Source: Microbacterium sp. Se63.02b (GTDB lineage: Bacteria > Actinomycetota > Actinomycetes > Actinomycetales > Microbacteriaceae). Taken from it: a DNA stretch of 64,000 nt. Shown here piece after piece: positions 45,881 through 58,559 of this stretch. Numbering within the stretch: the first letter of the stretch is position 1; every line of letters starts with the position of its first letter. The notes under the pieces were generated by a model that worked only from the letters and a program-made list of their open reading frames with translations, did not search any database and had not been told where the DNA came from. The translations under genes and the position numbers were made by a program. The stretch lies in assembly GCF_014171575.1 (NCBI RefSeq), contig NZ_CP050453.1, positions 1,488,001 to 1,552,000 of the forward strand. Direction: 5' to 3'.

Positions 45881-48014
45881 GTGAAGGTTCTGGTCGTGAC
45901 ACCCTGGCTTCCCACCGCAGGGCGACCGGACATCGGCGTCTTCATCCGGCGCGACATCGAGATGCTGCGCGCGGATCACGACGTGGAGGTCATCCACCTC
46001 TCCGCGGACGGGCAAGAGGCCACCGTGGACTTCCCGGTCACGACCGTGCGCATGTCGACGGCGGACCCCCGCAGCATCCGGCGCGCCGGGGGTGTCATCG
46101 CCGAGCGCGCCGGAGATGCCGATCTCGTGCACTCCATGGCCGCGTCGGCGCTCCTCCCGTTCCTCGGCCGACGGATCGGGCGCCCGTGGGTGCACACGGA
46201 GCACTGGTCCGCCCTCCTCGCGCCCTCCACGGCGCCGGTGTCGGCTCGCGTCTCGCTGCCGCTCGTGCGTATGCTGCTCCGCCGTCCGGATGTCGTGATC
46301 GCCGTTGGTCACGATCTGGCGACCGCCATCGGCAAGACGCGGCGGGGGCGGACGCGCATCATCCCCAACGCGGTGCCGCGCCCGGTCGAAGTCCATGCAC
46401 GGCCGGACGGCGGTGTGCTGACTCTGGTCGGCGTCGGAGGCCTGATCGCGCGCAAGGGACCTGACATCGCGGTGCGGACCGTCGCCGAGCTCCGCGGCCG
46501 GGGCGAGGATGCCCGACTCCTCTGGGCCGGCGACGGTCCGATGCGCGAATCCGTCGCTTCGCTCGCGAAGGAGCTCGGCGTGCGCGACCATGTGGAACTC
46601 CGCGGGCGGGTCTCGCCGGACGAGGTGGAGGGCCTCCTGGCCGAGGCAGACGTCTTCATCCTCCCCACGCGCATGGAGACCTTCGGGGTGGCGATCGCCG
46701 AGGCGCTCGTCGCGGGACGGCCGGTCGTCGTGTCGGCGTCCGGAGAGCAGGCCTCGTTCGTCTCGGGCCCGATGGCGTGCTGGTCGAAGGATGGTCGGCC
46801 TCCGACTACGCCGATGCCGTGCAGCGCGTCCAGGAGCTCAACCGCGACCGCTCCGCGGCGGAGATCGCGTCGGCGGCGTCGGCCCTGTTCGATCCCGAGG
46901 AGCGGCGCAACGCCACGCGTGCGGCGTATCTCGCGGCCGCCGAGACGGAGGCAGACCCGCTTCCCCAGGACGTCGACGTCGTCATCGCCGCCCACGACCC
47001 CCGCAGGGACGTCGGCCGCGCGATCTCGTCCGTCCTGACTTCCCGTAGCGTGCGTGCCGTCCACGTGGTGTGCCACAACGTGGACGAGGCCGCGATCCGC
47101 CGGGCCGCGGGCGCGGCGGCGGAAGACGTCCGCGTGCGGTTCCTGGAACTGCGCGACGGGGTGCGCAGTCCCGCCGGGCCCTTCAACCACGGACTGGACG
47201 CCGCGGAGGGCCTCTACGTCGCGGTGATGGGTTCGGACGACGAGGTGACGGCGGGGGCGATCGACGCCTGGCGTCGGACCGCGCAGCAGGACGCGTCCGA
47301 CATGGTGGTGGCGCCGCTGCGTCATGCGGGCGGCCACCGCGTGCCCACGCCGCCGACGCTTCGACGCCGCGACCTTCGCGGTCGCCGCGATCGCCTCGCC
47401 TATCGAACCGCGCCGCTCGGCCTGATCGCAGTGCCGCGTTTCGGCGGGCTGAGATTCACCCCGGGGGTCGCGACGGGGAGGACCTGGACTTCGGCGCCCG
47501 GCTCTGGTTCTCCGGCGCTCGCATCAGTCGACACGCCGGGCCGGACGACTACCTGATCCACGATGGGGAGGAGCGCGTCACCTTCACGGCGCGCCCGTTG
47601 CGCGAGGAACTCGAGGCGGTCGGACTGCTCCTCGCCGCGCCGTTCGCACGAGCGCTCTCCCGCCGTGATCGCGAGGCCCTCGCGGTCAAGCTCTGGCGGG
47701 TGACGGTCTTCGGCGCCGTGCACTATCGCGCAGGGGACTGGGGATCCGACGATCGCGAGGCGCTGCGGGAGATCGTGCGGGCGCTGCGATCGTTCTCGCC
47801 CTCAGCGGCGGGGGTTCTCTCGCTCGCGGATCGCGCACTGATCGCCGGCGCAGCGGACCCGACCGTCTCCGATGAGGCCCTGGACGACCTGTCCCGACGC
47901 CGCCGGCGCTTCGTCTCGATCAAGGCATTGCTTCCCGCGCGTCTGCCGCGTGTGCTCGCTCGGGAGGCTCCGCTGCGATTCAGTGCCGCGACCTGGTGGG
48001 CGGGACGGCGATGA
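45881..48014 (+). CDS. Fused glycosyltransferase: GT4 domain plus GT2 domain
   Basis: About 711 aa after two lost bases are corrected (CCC 46768-46770 gives SGPDGVLVEGW; GGGG 47475-47478 gives GVATGEDLDFG). Residues 1-360 are a GT4 enzyme: VVTPWLPTAGRPDIGVFIRR, NAVPRPVEVH, LILVGVGG-like LTLVGVGGLIARKGPD, PTRMETFGVAIAEALVAGRP. Residues 365-711 are a GT2 enzyme closely similar to the gene at 41267: VDVVIAAHDPRRDVGRAIS, SPAGPFNHGLDAAEGLYVAVMGSDDEV. No start codon or ribosome site lies between the halves, so it reads as one bifunctional protein, unless another error hides a stop. Confidence 0.72.
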
Positions 48015-48034
48015 CTGCTGCCCTCCGTCTTCCG

Positions 48035-48040
48035 TAGACT
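48035..48040 (+). promoter_or_regulatory. Internal leaderless-type -10 (TAGACT)
   Basis: TAGACT is followed by eight bases and GTG 48049. Confidence 0.5.
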
Positions 48041-48048
48041 TGCCTGTT

Positions 48049-49113
48049 GTGAAGATCGTCAGCGTCGTCGGCGCCCGTCCCCAGTTCGTGAAGCTCGCGC
48101 CCATCCACAAGGCGTTCGTGGCCGCAGGAGTGGACCATGTGATCGTGCATACGGGTCAGCACTATGACCCGATGCTGTCGGATGTCTTCTTCGAGGACCT
48201 CGGCATCGGAGCCCCCCACGTCCACCTCGGCGTGGGAAGCGGGTCTCATGGTGTCCAGACCGGGGCGATGCTGGCGGCTCTGGACGCGGTGTTCGACGAG
48301 CACCGTCCGGACTGGGTGCTCGTGTACGGAGACACCAACTCCACCGTCGCGGCCGCGCTCAGCGCGGTGAAGATGCACATTCGCGTCGCCCACCTCGAAG
48401 CAGGGCTCCGTAGCTTCAACCGGCGCATGCCGGAGGAGCACAACAGGGTGATGACCGATCATGCGGCCGACCTCCTGCTCGCACCGACGCAGGTCGCCGT
48501 CGATCACCTCGCGGCGGAAGGGCTCGCCGAACGCACCGTGCTCGTCGGCGACGTGATGACGGATGTCCTCTTCACGGTTCGCGACGAGGTCGCCTCGCGT
48601 CCTTCTCCGCTGGTCGAAGAGCTCGGCCTCCCTGTCGGTGGACACTACATCGCCACCATTCACCGTGCCGAGAACACCGATGACCCGGCACGACTCGCCG
48701 AGGTGGTGGCCGGGCTGGGGAGTCTGGATCGTCCGGTCGTCCTCCTCGCACACCCCCGGGTGGTCGCCAAGGCGCAAGAGCACGGCATCGACCTCGCGAG
48801 CGGATCGCTCATCGTCCACGCGCCGCTGGCCTACCCCGAACTCGTCGCTGCCATGCTGTCCAGTGCCGGAGTGGTGACCGACTCCGGAGGCCTGCAGAAG
48901 GAGGCGTTCCTGCTGGGAGTGCCGTGCACGACGGTGCGGACAGAGACGGAGTGGGTCGAGACGGTCGAGCTCGGGTGGAACGTCCTCGCACAGGACGCTG
49001 CGGAGATCGCGCGCGGTGTCGCCCGTGAGCGCCCGCAGCCCACCGATGCGGCACCCTACGGCGACGGTCGTGCAGCAGAACGTGTCGTGCAGGTGCTCCA
49101 GGACCGGACGTGA
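48049..49113 (+). CDS. Non-hydrolysing UDP-N-acetylglucosamine 2-epimerase (WecB/WbpI-like)
   Basis: 354 aa. VVGARPQFVKLAP, HTGQHYDPMLSD, VYGDTNSTVAAAL, HLEAGLRSFNRRMPEE, ATIHRAENTDD and DSGGLQKEAFLLGVPC are diagnostic. It interconverts C2 epimers of UDP-HexNAc derivatives. With the 3-dehydrogenase, aminotransferase and acetyltransferase upstream, a WbpI role (UDP-GlcNAc(3NAc)A to UDP-ManNAc(3NAc)A) is likely; plain UDP-GlcNAc to UDP-ManNAc (WecB) is the alternative. GTG start set by TAGACT. Confidence 0.9.
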   Translation: MKIVSVVGARPQFVKLAPIHKAFVAAGVDHVIVHTGQHYDPMLSDVFFEDLGIGAPHVHLGVGSGSHGVQTGAMLAALDAVFDEHRPDWVLVYGDTNSTVAAALSAVKMHIRVAHLEAGLRSFNRRMPEEHNRVMTDHAADLLLAPTQVAVDHLAAEGLAERTVLVGDVMTDVLFTVRDEVASRPSPLVEELGLPVGGHYIATIHRAENTDDPARLAEVVAGLGSLDRPVVLLAHPRVVAKAQEHGIDLASGSLIVHAPLAYPELVAAMLSSAGVVTDSGGLQKEAFLLGVPCTTVRTETEWVETVELGWNVLAQDAAEIARGVARERPQPTDAAPYGDGRAAERVVQVLQDRT

Positions 49114-50222
49114 CGTCCGAACCCGCGCAGGAAAGCTCGCCCGGCGCTCCTGGGCGAGCGAGGTCCGCCGCGTCCGGGCGTCAGTGGGCGCTTGACGCCC
49201 TGCGCATCGGCTCGGTGGTCGGGGTCGTGGCGATCCATGTCTTCGCGGGGATGGTGGCGAATCCCGACGTCCGTGGCACGGCGGGCTGGTGGGGCGCCGT
49301 CGTCGCCGACATCGGCTTCGTGTGGGTCGTCCCCGTGTTCGTCATGATCTCCGGTGCCCTCGTGCTGGCCCCGCGGCAGCATGCCGGCGGTCCGGCACTG
49401 TTCTACCGGAAGCGGCTTCCGCGGCTCCTCACCGCGCTGGTCTTCTGGTCGCTCCTCTACTTCGTGCTCATCCGCACGCTGTTCTCGCAGATCGCGCCGA
49501 CCCGTCTCGATCTCGCGCGCTTCGTGTTGGACGGCCAGCCCTACACGCATCTGTACTTCCTGTGGCTCATCGTGGGCCTGTACGTCGTGGCGCCCGTCCT
49601 GGCGTCGTTCCTTCAGGGCGGCGGACAGCGTCGAGCCGTCATCTTCGCCGCAGTGACGCTCGGTGCGACCGTCGTCACGGGGGTCTCCTCGAGCGTCCTG
49701 ACGGCGATGGGGGATGCGGCCCCGTTGACACTGCTCGCGCTGACGCAGTGGCTGCCCTACGCGGGCTACTTCCTGGCGGGGTGGGCGTTGCGTGCGGTCC
49801 GTGTGTCGGGCTGGCGCTTCGTCGTGGTGCTGGGACTCACCGTCCTCGCGATCGTCGCCTCGATCGTCCAGTACGGACTGCGTCCCTCCCTGCCGCTGGT
49901 CGACGCGGTGCTTCCCCTGAGCTACTTCGGGCCCGTGGTGGCCGCCGCATCGCTCGGCGTCTTCATCTGCGTCAACAGCGCGCTGGGGCGGTGGAACCCC
50001 GGACCGGGCGCCCAGCGTATGGTGCGCGAGCTGTCCGACTGCGCCTTCGGCGTCTTCCTCGTGCATTTCGCGATCATGCTCCTGGTGCGTGCACTCCCGC
50101 CCTTCGAGTCCGCAGCGGGGTCGCTGCTGCTGTCGGTGCTCGAGTGGCTCGTCGTCGTCTGCTCCTCGTTCCTGGTCGTCTTCCTGATGCGGCGGGTCCC
50201 GGGTCTGCGACGCGTCGTCTGA
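49110..50222 (+). CDS. Acyltransferase family 3 (OafA/YrhL-like) membrane protein
   Basis: 370 aa with about ten helices. WALDALRIGSVVGVVAIHVF, which carries the conserved His, and FLVHFAIMLLVRAL near the end fit the acyltransferase-3 family that O-acetylates or O-succinylates surface glycans. VPVFVMISGALVL is another family region. It overlaps the epimerase gene by four bases, so it probably decorates the same polymer. Confidence 0.82.
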   Translation: MTSEPAQESSPGAPGRARSAASGRQWALDALRIGSVVGVVAIHVFAGMVANPDVRGTAGWWGAVVADIGFVWVVPVFVMISGALVLAPRQHAGGPALFYRKRLPRLLTALVFWSLLYFVLIRTLFSQIAPTRLDLARFVLDGQPYTHLYFLWLIVGLYVVAPVLASFLQGGGQRRAVIFAAVTLGATVVTGVSSSVLTAMGDAAPLTLLALTQWLPYAGYFLAGWALRAVRVSGWRFVVVLGLTVLAIVASIVQYGLRPSLPLVDAVLPLSYFGPVVAAASLGVFICVNSALGRWNPGPGAQRMVRELSDCAFGVFLVHFAIMLLVRALPPFESAAGSLLLSVLEWLVVVCSSFLVVFLMRRVPGLRRVV

Positions 50223-50230
50223 CGCGCCCG

Positions 50231-50236
50231 TAGACT
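50231..50236 (+). promoter_or_regulatory. Leaderless-type -10 (TAGACT)
   Basis: TAGACT lies nine bases after the acyltransferase stop and seven bases before ATG 50244. Confidence 0.5.
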
Positions 50237-50243
50237 GGGGATC

Positions 50244-51538
50244 ATGCGTATCGCCGTCGTAGCCCTCGGAAAGATCGGGCTCCCTCTCGCCGTCCAGTTC
50301 GCCTCTTCCGGTCACGATGTGGTCGGCGTCGACGTCAATCAGAGGGCCGTCGACCTGATCAACGCCGCGAAGGAGCCGTTCCCCGGCGAGGCCGAGCTGC
50401 AGGAGCGTCTCGAGGAGCTGATCCCCGCCGGTCGACTGCGTGCCACGACCGATTACGCCGAGGCGATCCCCGGGGCCGACGCCGTCGTGCTCGTCGCGCC
50501 CGTGTTCGTGGACGATGAGACCTGGGAACCCGACTTCAAGTACATGGATGCAGCCACCCGCTCGCTCGCGGAGCATCTGACGCCGGGCACCCTGGTCTCC
50601 TACGAGACCACCCTTCCGGTCGGAACCACGCGGAACCGCTGGAAGCCGATGCTCGAGGAGGGATCGGGCCTCACCGAGGGGACCGACTTCTTCCTCGCCT
50701 ACTCTCCGGAGCGCGTGCTCACGGGCCGTGTCTTCGCCGACCTGCGCAAGTACCCGAAACTCATCGGCGCCCTCTCCGACGAGGGCAATCGTCGCGCCCG
50801 CGAGTTCTACGAGGCCGTGTTGCAGTTCGACGAGCGCCCCGATCTGGCTCAGCCGAACGGCGTCTGGGACCTCGGCAGCACCGAGGCCTCTGAGATGGCG
50901 AAGCTGGCCGAGACGACCTACCGCGACGTGAACATCGGGCTGGCCAATCAGTTCGGGCTCTTCGCCGCTTCCCACGGCATCGACGTCTACAAGGTGATCG
51001 AGGCCTGCAACTCGCAGCCCTACAGCCACATCCACCGCCCCGGCATCGCTGTCGGCGGTCACTGCATCCCGGTCTACCCGCGGCTGTACCTGTCGACCGA
51101 CCCCGATGCCGACATCGTGCGCGTCGCACGTCAGCTCAACGCCTCGATGCCGGAGCGCCTCGTCGCGCAGGCCGAGGGCATCCTCGGCGACCTGAGCGGC
51201 CAGCGCGCCGTCGTCCTCGGCGCGGCCTACCGCGGCGGCGTGAAGGAGACGGCGTTCTCCGGGGTGTTCCCGACGGTGAAGGCTCTGAAGGATCGTGGGG
51301 CCGAGGTCGTGGTGCACGACCCGCTGTACAGCGACGACGAGCTGCGCGGCCTCGGATTCGAGCCCTACGCCATCGGGGCGAGGTCGACCTGGCCGTCCTG
51401 CAGACCGACCACGCCGACTACAAGGAGCTGACGCCTGCGCAGCTGCCCGGCATCAAGCTGATCGTCGACGGCCGCGCGGCTACCGATCCGGCTCTGTGGG
51501 CCGGGACGCCGCGCATCGTCGTCGGTACCGCGGGCTGA
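50244..51538 (+). CDS. Nucleotide-sugar 6-dehydrogenase (WbpA/WecC-like)
   Basis: About 431 aa after one G is restored at GGGG 51375-51378 (IGGEVDLAVLQTDHADYKE). The N-terminal NAD fold reads VVALGKIGLPLAVQFA, with YETTLPVGTTR, YSPERVLTGR, EASEMAKLAETTYRDVNI and the catalytic cysteine in AVGGHCIPVYPR. It oxidises C6 of UDP-GlcNAc (or UDP-ManNAc) to the uronate. In this cluster it is the probable first enzyme of the diacetamido-uronate route. Followed by convergent surface-protein genes. Confidence 0.88.
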
Positions 51539-51590
51539 CACCGCACCTCCGCACCGGAAGCGGCATCGTCGCCACCCCTGGGGAGATGCC

Positions 51591-52631
51591 TCAGCCCAGG
51601 GCGGCGGCGATCTGAGTGGCGACGTGGTCGCTGATCACGCTCGGCCCTCCGAGGATCACGACACGCTGCGGGTCGAGCCTTCGGAGTTCTGCGAGCACGG
51701 CTGCGGGGGCGTCCTGCGCCGGGGTGAGCAGAACGGGGCCGCCGAGACTGCCTCCGGCCGCCGCTCCGGCGAGGGCATCGGCGAAGTTCTCGCCGCTGGC
51801 GACGTACACGATCGGCACGCGTGCGCCGGTGGCGAACGTCCCCTGAGACACGGAAACGGCCGTGTCGTACCGGGTCTGGCCGCCTCGGCGCTCGGTCGTC
51901 GCATCGTCGACACCGGTGGCGAGGCGCGCGCTCTCCAGCACGGCGTCGCTGAGGGAACCGGTGCCCCCGAGCGCGATCACGGTGGACGGGGCGAGGCGCC
52001 GCAGTGCGTCCGCGGTCTGGGCGGGCAGGGCGTCGGGCGCGGTGAGGAGGACCGGCGAATGCAGGAATCCTGCCGCCGCCGCTCCCGAGAGCGCGTCCGG
52101 ATAGTCGGCGCCGCTCGCGAGGAAGACCGTGTCAGGGAACTCGAGGGTCCACCAGGGCAGCATGGCGGCCGCGGTGGCGTATCTGTCCGCACCGCCGAAG
52201 CGGAACGACCCCTCGGCCGTGAGCGGTTCGAGCTGACGCAGCACCGTGTCGCTCACAGCGCCGGTTCCGCCGGTCACGAAGACCGAATCGAGCTCGAGGG
52301 CGTCGACTTCCTGCGCCGTCACCGCAGGCAGGTACCCCGGCTTCGTGAGGAGGACAGGGCCGTCCATGAGTCCGGCGGTGGCAGCGGCGGAGAGGGCGTC
52401 GGGGAAGTCCACGCCGCTCGCGACGAAGGCAGTGATCACTCCGCCGCGCGAGAACGCGTCGGCTGACACCGCTGCCGCCGTCTCGTAGCGGTCGGTGCCG
52501 AAGATCCGCTCGACCGAGGTCTGTGCGGCCGTGGTCGCGGACGCGGCGGGGTGAGCAGCGAGAGGCGTGGCGACGGCGAGGGCGAGCGTCAGAACGACGG
52601 TGAAGGAGCGGCGTCGTGATCGGGGAGACAA
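51591..52631 (-). CDS. Secreted protein made of three cell-wall-binding repeat 2 domains
   Basis: About 346 aa. A signal peptide with twin arginines near the start (SPRSRRRSFTVVLTLALA) is followed by three CWB2 (PF04122) repeats of about 95 residues opening FGTDRYETAAAVS, FGGADRYATAAAM and GGQTRYDTAVSVS, each with a FPDALS/FADALA box and VVILGG-type strand. There is no other domain, so the protein may be an adaptor or lattice component. TTG 52631, six bases after AAAGGG, is preferred; the longer GTG start at 52679 lies in a terminator loop. Confidence 0.8.
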   Translation of the reverse strand: MSPRSRRRSFTVVLTLALAVATPLAAHPAASATTAAQTSVERIFGTDRYETAAAVSADAFSRGGVITAFVASGVDFPDALSAAATAGLMDGPVLLTKPGYLPAVTAQEVDALELDSVFVTGGTGAVSDTVLRQLEPLTAEGSFRFGGADRYATAAAMLPWWTLEFPDTVFLASGADYPDALSGAAAAGFLHSPVLLTAPDALPAQTADALRRLAPSTVIALGGTGSLSDAVLESARLATGVDDATTERRGGQTRYDTAVSVSQGTFATGARVPIVYVASGENFADALAGAAAGGSLGGPVLLTPAQDAPAAVLAELRRLDPQRVVILGGPSVISDHVATQIAAALG

Positions 52632-52665
52632 GGGAAACCCTTTCGGTACGGGCCGAGAACACCAG

Positions 52666-52697
52666 AACGGTCGCGGCACGAGGGCGCCGCGACCGTT
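52666..52697 (-). terminator. 12-bp hairpin terminating the fibronectin/CWB2 gene
   Basis: AACGGTCGCGGC pairs perfectly with GCCGCGACCGTT around an eight-base loop, ten bases past the corrected stop of the upstream minus-strand gene, with T-containing sequence after it. Confidence 0.7.
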
Positions 52698-52706
52698 CCG
52701 AGTCGG

Positions 52707-54122
52707 TCAGTCGAGCGCGTTCGCGATGCGGTCCTGACGGTGTCGCTCACGACCGCGGGACCCCGAGCACGACCACGCGGACCGGGTCCAGTCGTTCGAT
52801 CTCGGCGATGGTCGCGTCGCTGATCGCGTTCGGCTCTGTCAGCAGCACGGGTCCACCGAGGGCGCCGGCCGCCGCAGCTCCCGCGAGCGCATCGGCGAAG
52901 TTCTGCCCGCTGGCGATGTACACCACGGGCACCCGCGGCGCGGTGAAGGTGCGACGGGAGATGTCGACCGCGGTGTCGTAGCGGCTGTCGCCCGACAGGC
53001 GCTGGATCGACGCGACGAATCCGCCGGCTGCCCGCTGCGCCTGGTCGACGACGGCCTGGCTGACGGCGCCGGTACCACCGAGGATGACGAGTCTCGTCGG
53101 TCGGAGGTAGTTCAGGTACGCCGCCGTCTCCGGCGGGAGTGAGCCCTGCTTCGTGAGCAGTACCGGAGCGCCCTCGTACCCCGCCGCGGCAGCACCGGCC
53201 AGGGCGTCAGGGAAGTTCATCCCGTTGGCGAGGTACACGGTACCGGTCGACTCCCACAGCGTGGAGATGAGGCCGGCGGTCTCGTATCGCGACGCGCCCG
53301 CAGCGCGGTCGGAGCCCATGGTCGCGTACGGCGAGAGCTTGTTGAACACGGAATCCCCGACGACGGCCTTTCCTCCGGCGGCGAAGAGGTACTCCGGCTT
53401 CAGCGCGGCGACCTCGTCCACGGTTCCGACGCTCACGCTGGTCGGTCGCGTGAGGAGCACAGGCCCACCGAAGGTGCCGGCGGCCGCGGCCGCGGCCAGA
53501 GCATCGGGGAAGTTCAGACCGTTCGCGATGAACGTGACCGGCACCCCTCGTAGGGGAAGGCGCTCTCGGAGACGCGCACGGCGGTCTCGAAGCGGTCGGC
53601 GCCGAACTGCCGCTCCACCCACGTATGCGTCGTGGTGAAGGACTGCACCGCGGAGAAGGCACCGGTGCCGACGGCGTTCACCGCAGCGACGCGGAACCCG
53701 TAGGTGGTGTCGGGGGCGAGGTTGAAGAGGGTTGCGCCGAGCACGGGGGTGTCAGACACGAACTCCTCGATGACGGAGCCGCCGATGAGGAGCTGCAGGT
53801 GGTACCCGATGATCGTCGAACCGTTGTCCGCGGGCGCGGCCCAGGCGGCGTGAGCGTCAGTGGAGGTCACATCGCCGATGGTCACACCCGTGACGGTGCC
53901 GGGCGCTTCTGCAGCGGCCAGCGCCTTCGGTTCCGCCGAGCGGTTGCTCGAGACCGGCGCCTCGTCCAGCCGGAAGTGCGTTTCAGGCGGCGTCGAGGAG
54001 TCGGTCTGATCGAGCTGCGGAAGCTCCTGGTCTCCGGCGGCCGCTGCGGCGAGTGGAGTCGACAGCGCGAGGGCGAGAACGGTCGCGGCAACGACGGCGC
54101 GACGGTGCGAACGTGTTTTCAA
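52707..54122 (-). CDS. Secreted fibronectin type III plus cell-wall-binding repeat 2 protein
   Basis: About 472 aa after three lost bases are corrected (CCCC 53544-53547 gives EGVPVTFIANG; CCCC 52761-52764 gives VLGGPAVVSD; a third near 52731-52736 gives QDRIANALD before the stop). Order: signal peptide (AVVAATVLALALSTPLAA), a Ser/Pro-rich linker, a fibronectin III domain of about 90 residues (PGTVTGVTIGDVTS to AVQSFTT), and three CWB2 repeats opening FGADRFETAVRVS, RAAGASRYETAGL and LSGDSRYDTAVDIS. The start codon is TTG with a weak ribosome site. Surface-exposed, role unknown. Confidence 0.78.
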
Positions 54123-54221
54123 GGAGTCATCGTTTCTCTTCGAGGCGCCGGAGAGCCCGGGGCCGTTGCGTGATCCTATCGTGCCGCGAGCCGGGCGCCA
54201 GGGCGATCGGAGACGACGTCG

Positions 54222-56987
<2,766 letters not shown>

Positions 56988-56997
56988 ACTCGACATC

Positions 56998-57789
56998 GTG
57001 AGTCACGCTGCTGTCGGGGCGCCCGGGACGCCCCGGCGCTATCTGCATTCGCTGTGGCTGCTGTCCGCCCGCGACCTGAAGGTCCGGTACGCGACGAGCT
57101 CCCTCGGCTACCTGTGGTCGATCCTCGATCCGCTCGTGATGAGCGCGATCTACTGGTTCGTCTTCACGCAGATCTTCCACCGGAGCGTCGGTGAGGACCC
57201 GTACATCGTGTTCCTCATCGTCGCGCTGCTGCCGTGGGTCTGGTTCAACACCTCGGTGTCGGACTTCACACGGGCGTTCAAGAAGGACTCCCGCCTGGTC
57301 AGGTCCACCGCCATCCCCCGCTCCATCTGGGTGAACCGCATCGTCTTGAGCAAGGGCATCGAGTTCCTGTTCTCCATGCCCGTGCTCGTCCTCTTCGCGG
57401 TCTTCAGCGGGGCGCACGTCTCCTGGATGCTGCTCTGGTTCCCGGTGGCGATCCTCATGCAGACCGTCCTTCTCGTCGGACTCGGCCTCCTCGTGGCGCC
57501 GCTGTGCGCCCTGTACGCCGATCTCGAACGCACGACGGCGCTCATCCTGCGGGCGCTCTTCTACGCTTCGCCCGTGATCTACAGCTTCCGCGACCTCCCC
57601 GCGCCCTTCGACATCATCGGGGCGTTCAACCCGCTCGCGGGCATCTTCACGCTGTACCGGGTCGGCTTCTTCCCCGACCTGTGGGAGCCGATGCCGGTTC
57701 TCATCAGCGCGGTGATGTGCGTGGGCATCCTCGCGCTCGGGATGTGGACGTTCGGCCGTCTCGAGCGCCCCGTGCTGAAGGAGCTGTGA
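56998..57789 (+). CDS. ABC-2 type polysaccharide exporter permease (Wzm-like), system 2
   Basis: 263 aa with six helices; KVRYATSSLGYLWSILDPL and FNPLAGIFTLYRVGFF are the family landmarks. It resembles the mycobacterial galactan exporter permease (Rv3783) and, like it, lies beside an ATPase and GlfT genes. Predicted to export the lipid-linked galactan. TGATG overlap with the ATPase. Confidence 0.88.
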   Translation: MSHAAVGAPGTPRRYLHSLWLLSARDLKVRYATSSLGYLWSILDPLVMSAIYWFVFTQIFHRSVGEDPYIVFLIVALLPWVWFNTSVSDFTRAFKKDSRLVRSTAIPRSIWVNRIVLSKGIEFLFSMPVLVLFAVFSGAHVSWMLLWFPVAILMQTVLLVGLGLLVAPLCALYADLERTTALILRALFYASPVIYSFRDLPAPFDIIGAFNPLAGIFTLYRVGFFPDLWEPMPVLISAVMCVGILALGMWTFGRLERPVLKEL

Positions 57790-58523
57790 TGGCACCGGCG
57801 ATCGAAGTCCAGGGGCTCGGCGTTCATTTCCGACGGAACAGGCGAGGACGCCGCAGTTTCAAGGACCTGTTCGCCGGAGCCTCGCGCAGGTCGCGCCCCG
57901 GCGAGTTCTGGGCGCTTCGCGACGTCTCCTTCACCGTGCAGCCCGGGGAGTCCATCGGGGTGGTCGGGCGCAACGGGCAGGGCAAGTCCACGCTGCTCCG
58001 GCTCGTCGCGAAGGTGCTGCTCCCGGATGAGGGCACCGTCTCGGTGAACGGGGGAGTCGCCCCCCTGATCGAGATCACCGGCGGATTCGTCGGCGACCTC
58101 ACCGTGCGCGAGAACGTCCGTCTGACCGCGGGCCTGCACGGGATGTCGCGCGACGAGGTCTCTCGGCGCTACGACGACATCATCGCCTTCGCGGAACTCG
58201 CCGGGTTCGAGGAGACTCCGTACAAGCACCTCTCCAACGGGATGAAGGTGAGGCTCGCGTTCTCGGTCGTGTCGCAGCTCGACGAGCCGATCCTGCTCGT
58301 CGACGAGGTGCTCGCCGTCGGCGACAAGGCGTTCCGCGACAAGTGCTACAAGCGCATCGACGAGCTGCTCGCCGAAGGGCGCACGCTCTTCTTCGTCAGT
58401 CACAACGAGCGCGACCTGCGACGTTTCTGCACCAGGGGGCTCTACCTCGACAAGGGAGCGCTGGCGCTCGACGCCCCGATCGCCGAGGTGCTCGACCGCT
58501 ACAACGCCGACTACGCGGTGTAA
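57789..58523 (+). CDS. ABC polysaccharide exporter ATPase (Wzt-like), system 2
   Basis: 244 aa. Walker A GRNGQGKST (Gln replaces the usual Ser or Ala), EITGGFVGDLTVRENVRL, signature LSNGMKVRLAFS (LSNG for LSSG), Walker B LLVDEVLAVGD, and FVSHN where an H-loop VSHD is usual. Like system 1 it lacks a C-terminal sugar-binding domain. Comparable to mycobacterial Rv3781. Confidence 0.9.
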   Translation: MAPAIEVQGLGVHFRRNRRGRRSFKDLFAGASRRSRPGEFWALRDVSFTVQPGESIGVVGRNGQGKSTLLRLVAKVLLPDEGTVSVNGGVAPLIEITGGFVGDLTVRENVRLTAGLHGMSRDEVSRRYDDIIAFAELAGFEETPYKHLSNGMKVRLAFSVVSQLDEPILLVDEVLAVGDKAFRDKCYKRIDELLAEGRTLFFVSHNERDLRRFCTRGLYLDKGALALDAPIAEVLDRYNADYAV

Positions 58524-58559
58524 CGAGCGCGATCCCGACGGACCACGACCGCCTCCGGC

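Noticed and set aside
49056..51317. 753-codon open frame on the minus strand
   Set aside because: Antisense to the acyltransferase and the 6-dehydrogenase, both with clear family motifs. The product is compositionally biased (His, Asp, Arg), as expected for a shadow frame.
52629..52679. GTG 52679 as the start of the three-repeat CWB2 protein
   Set aside because: The codon lies in the loop of the upstream gene's terminator and has no ribosome site; TTG 52631 has AAAGGG at good distance and leads straight into the signal peptide.
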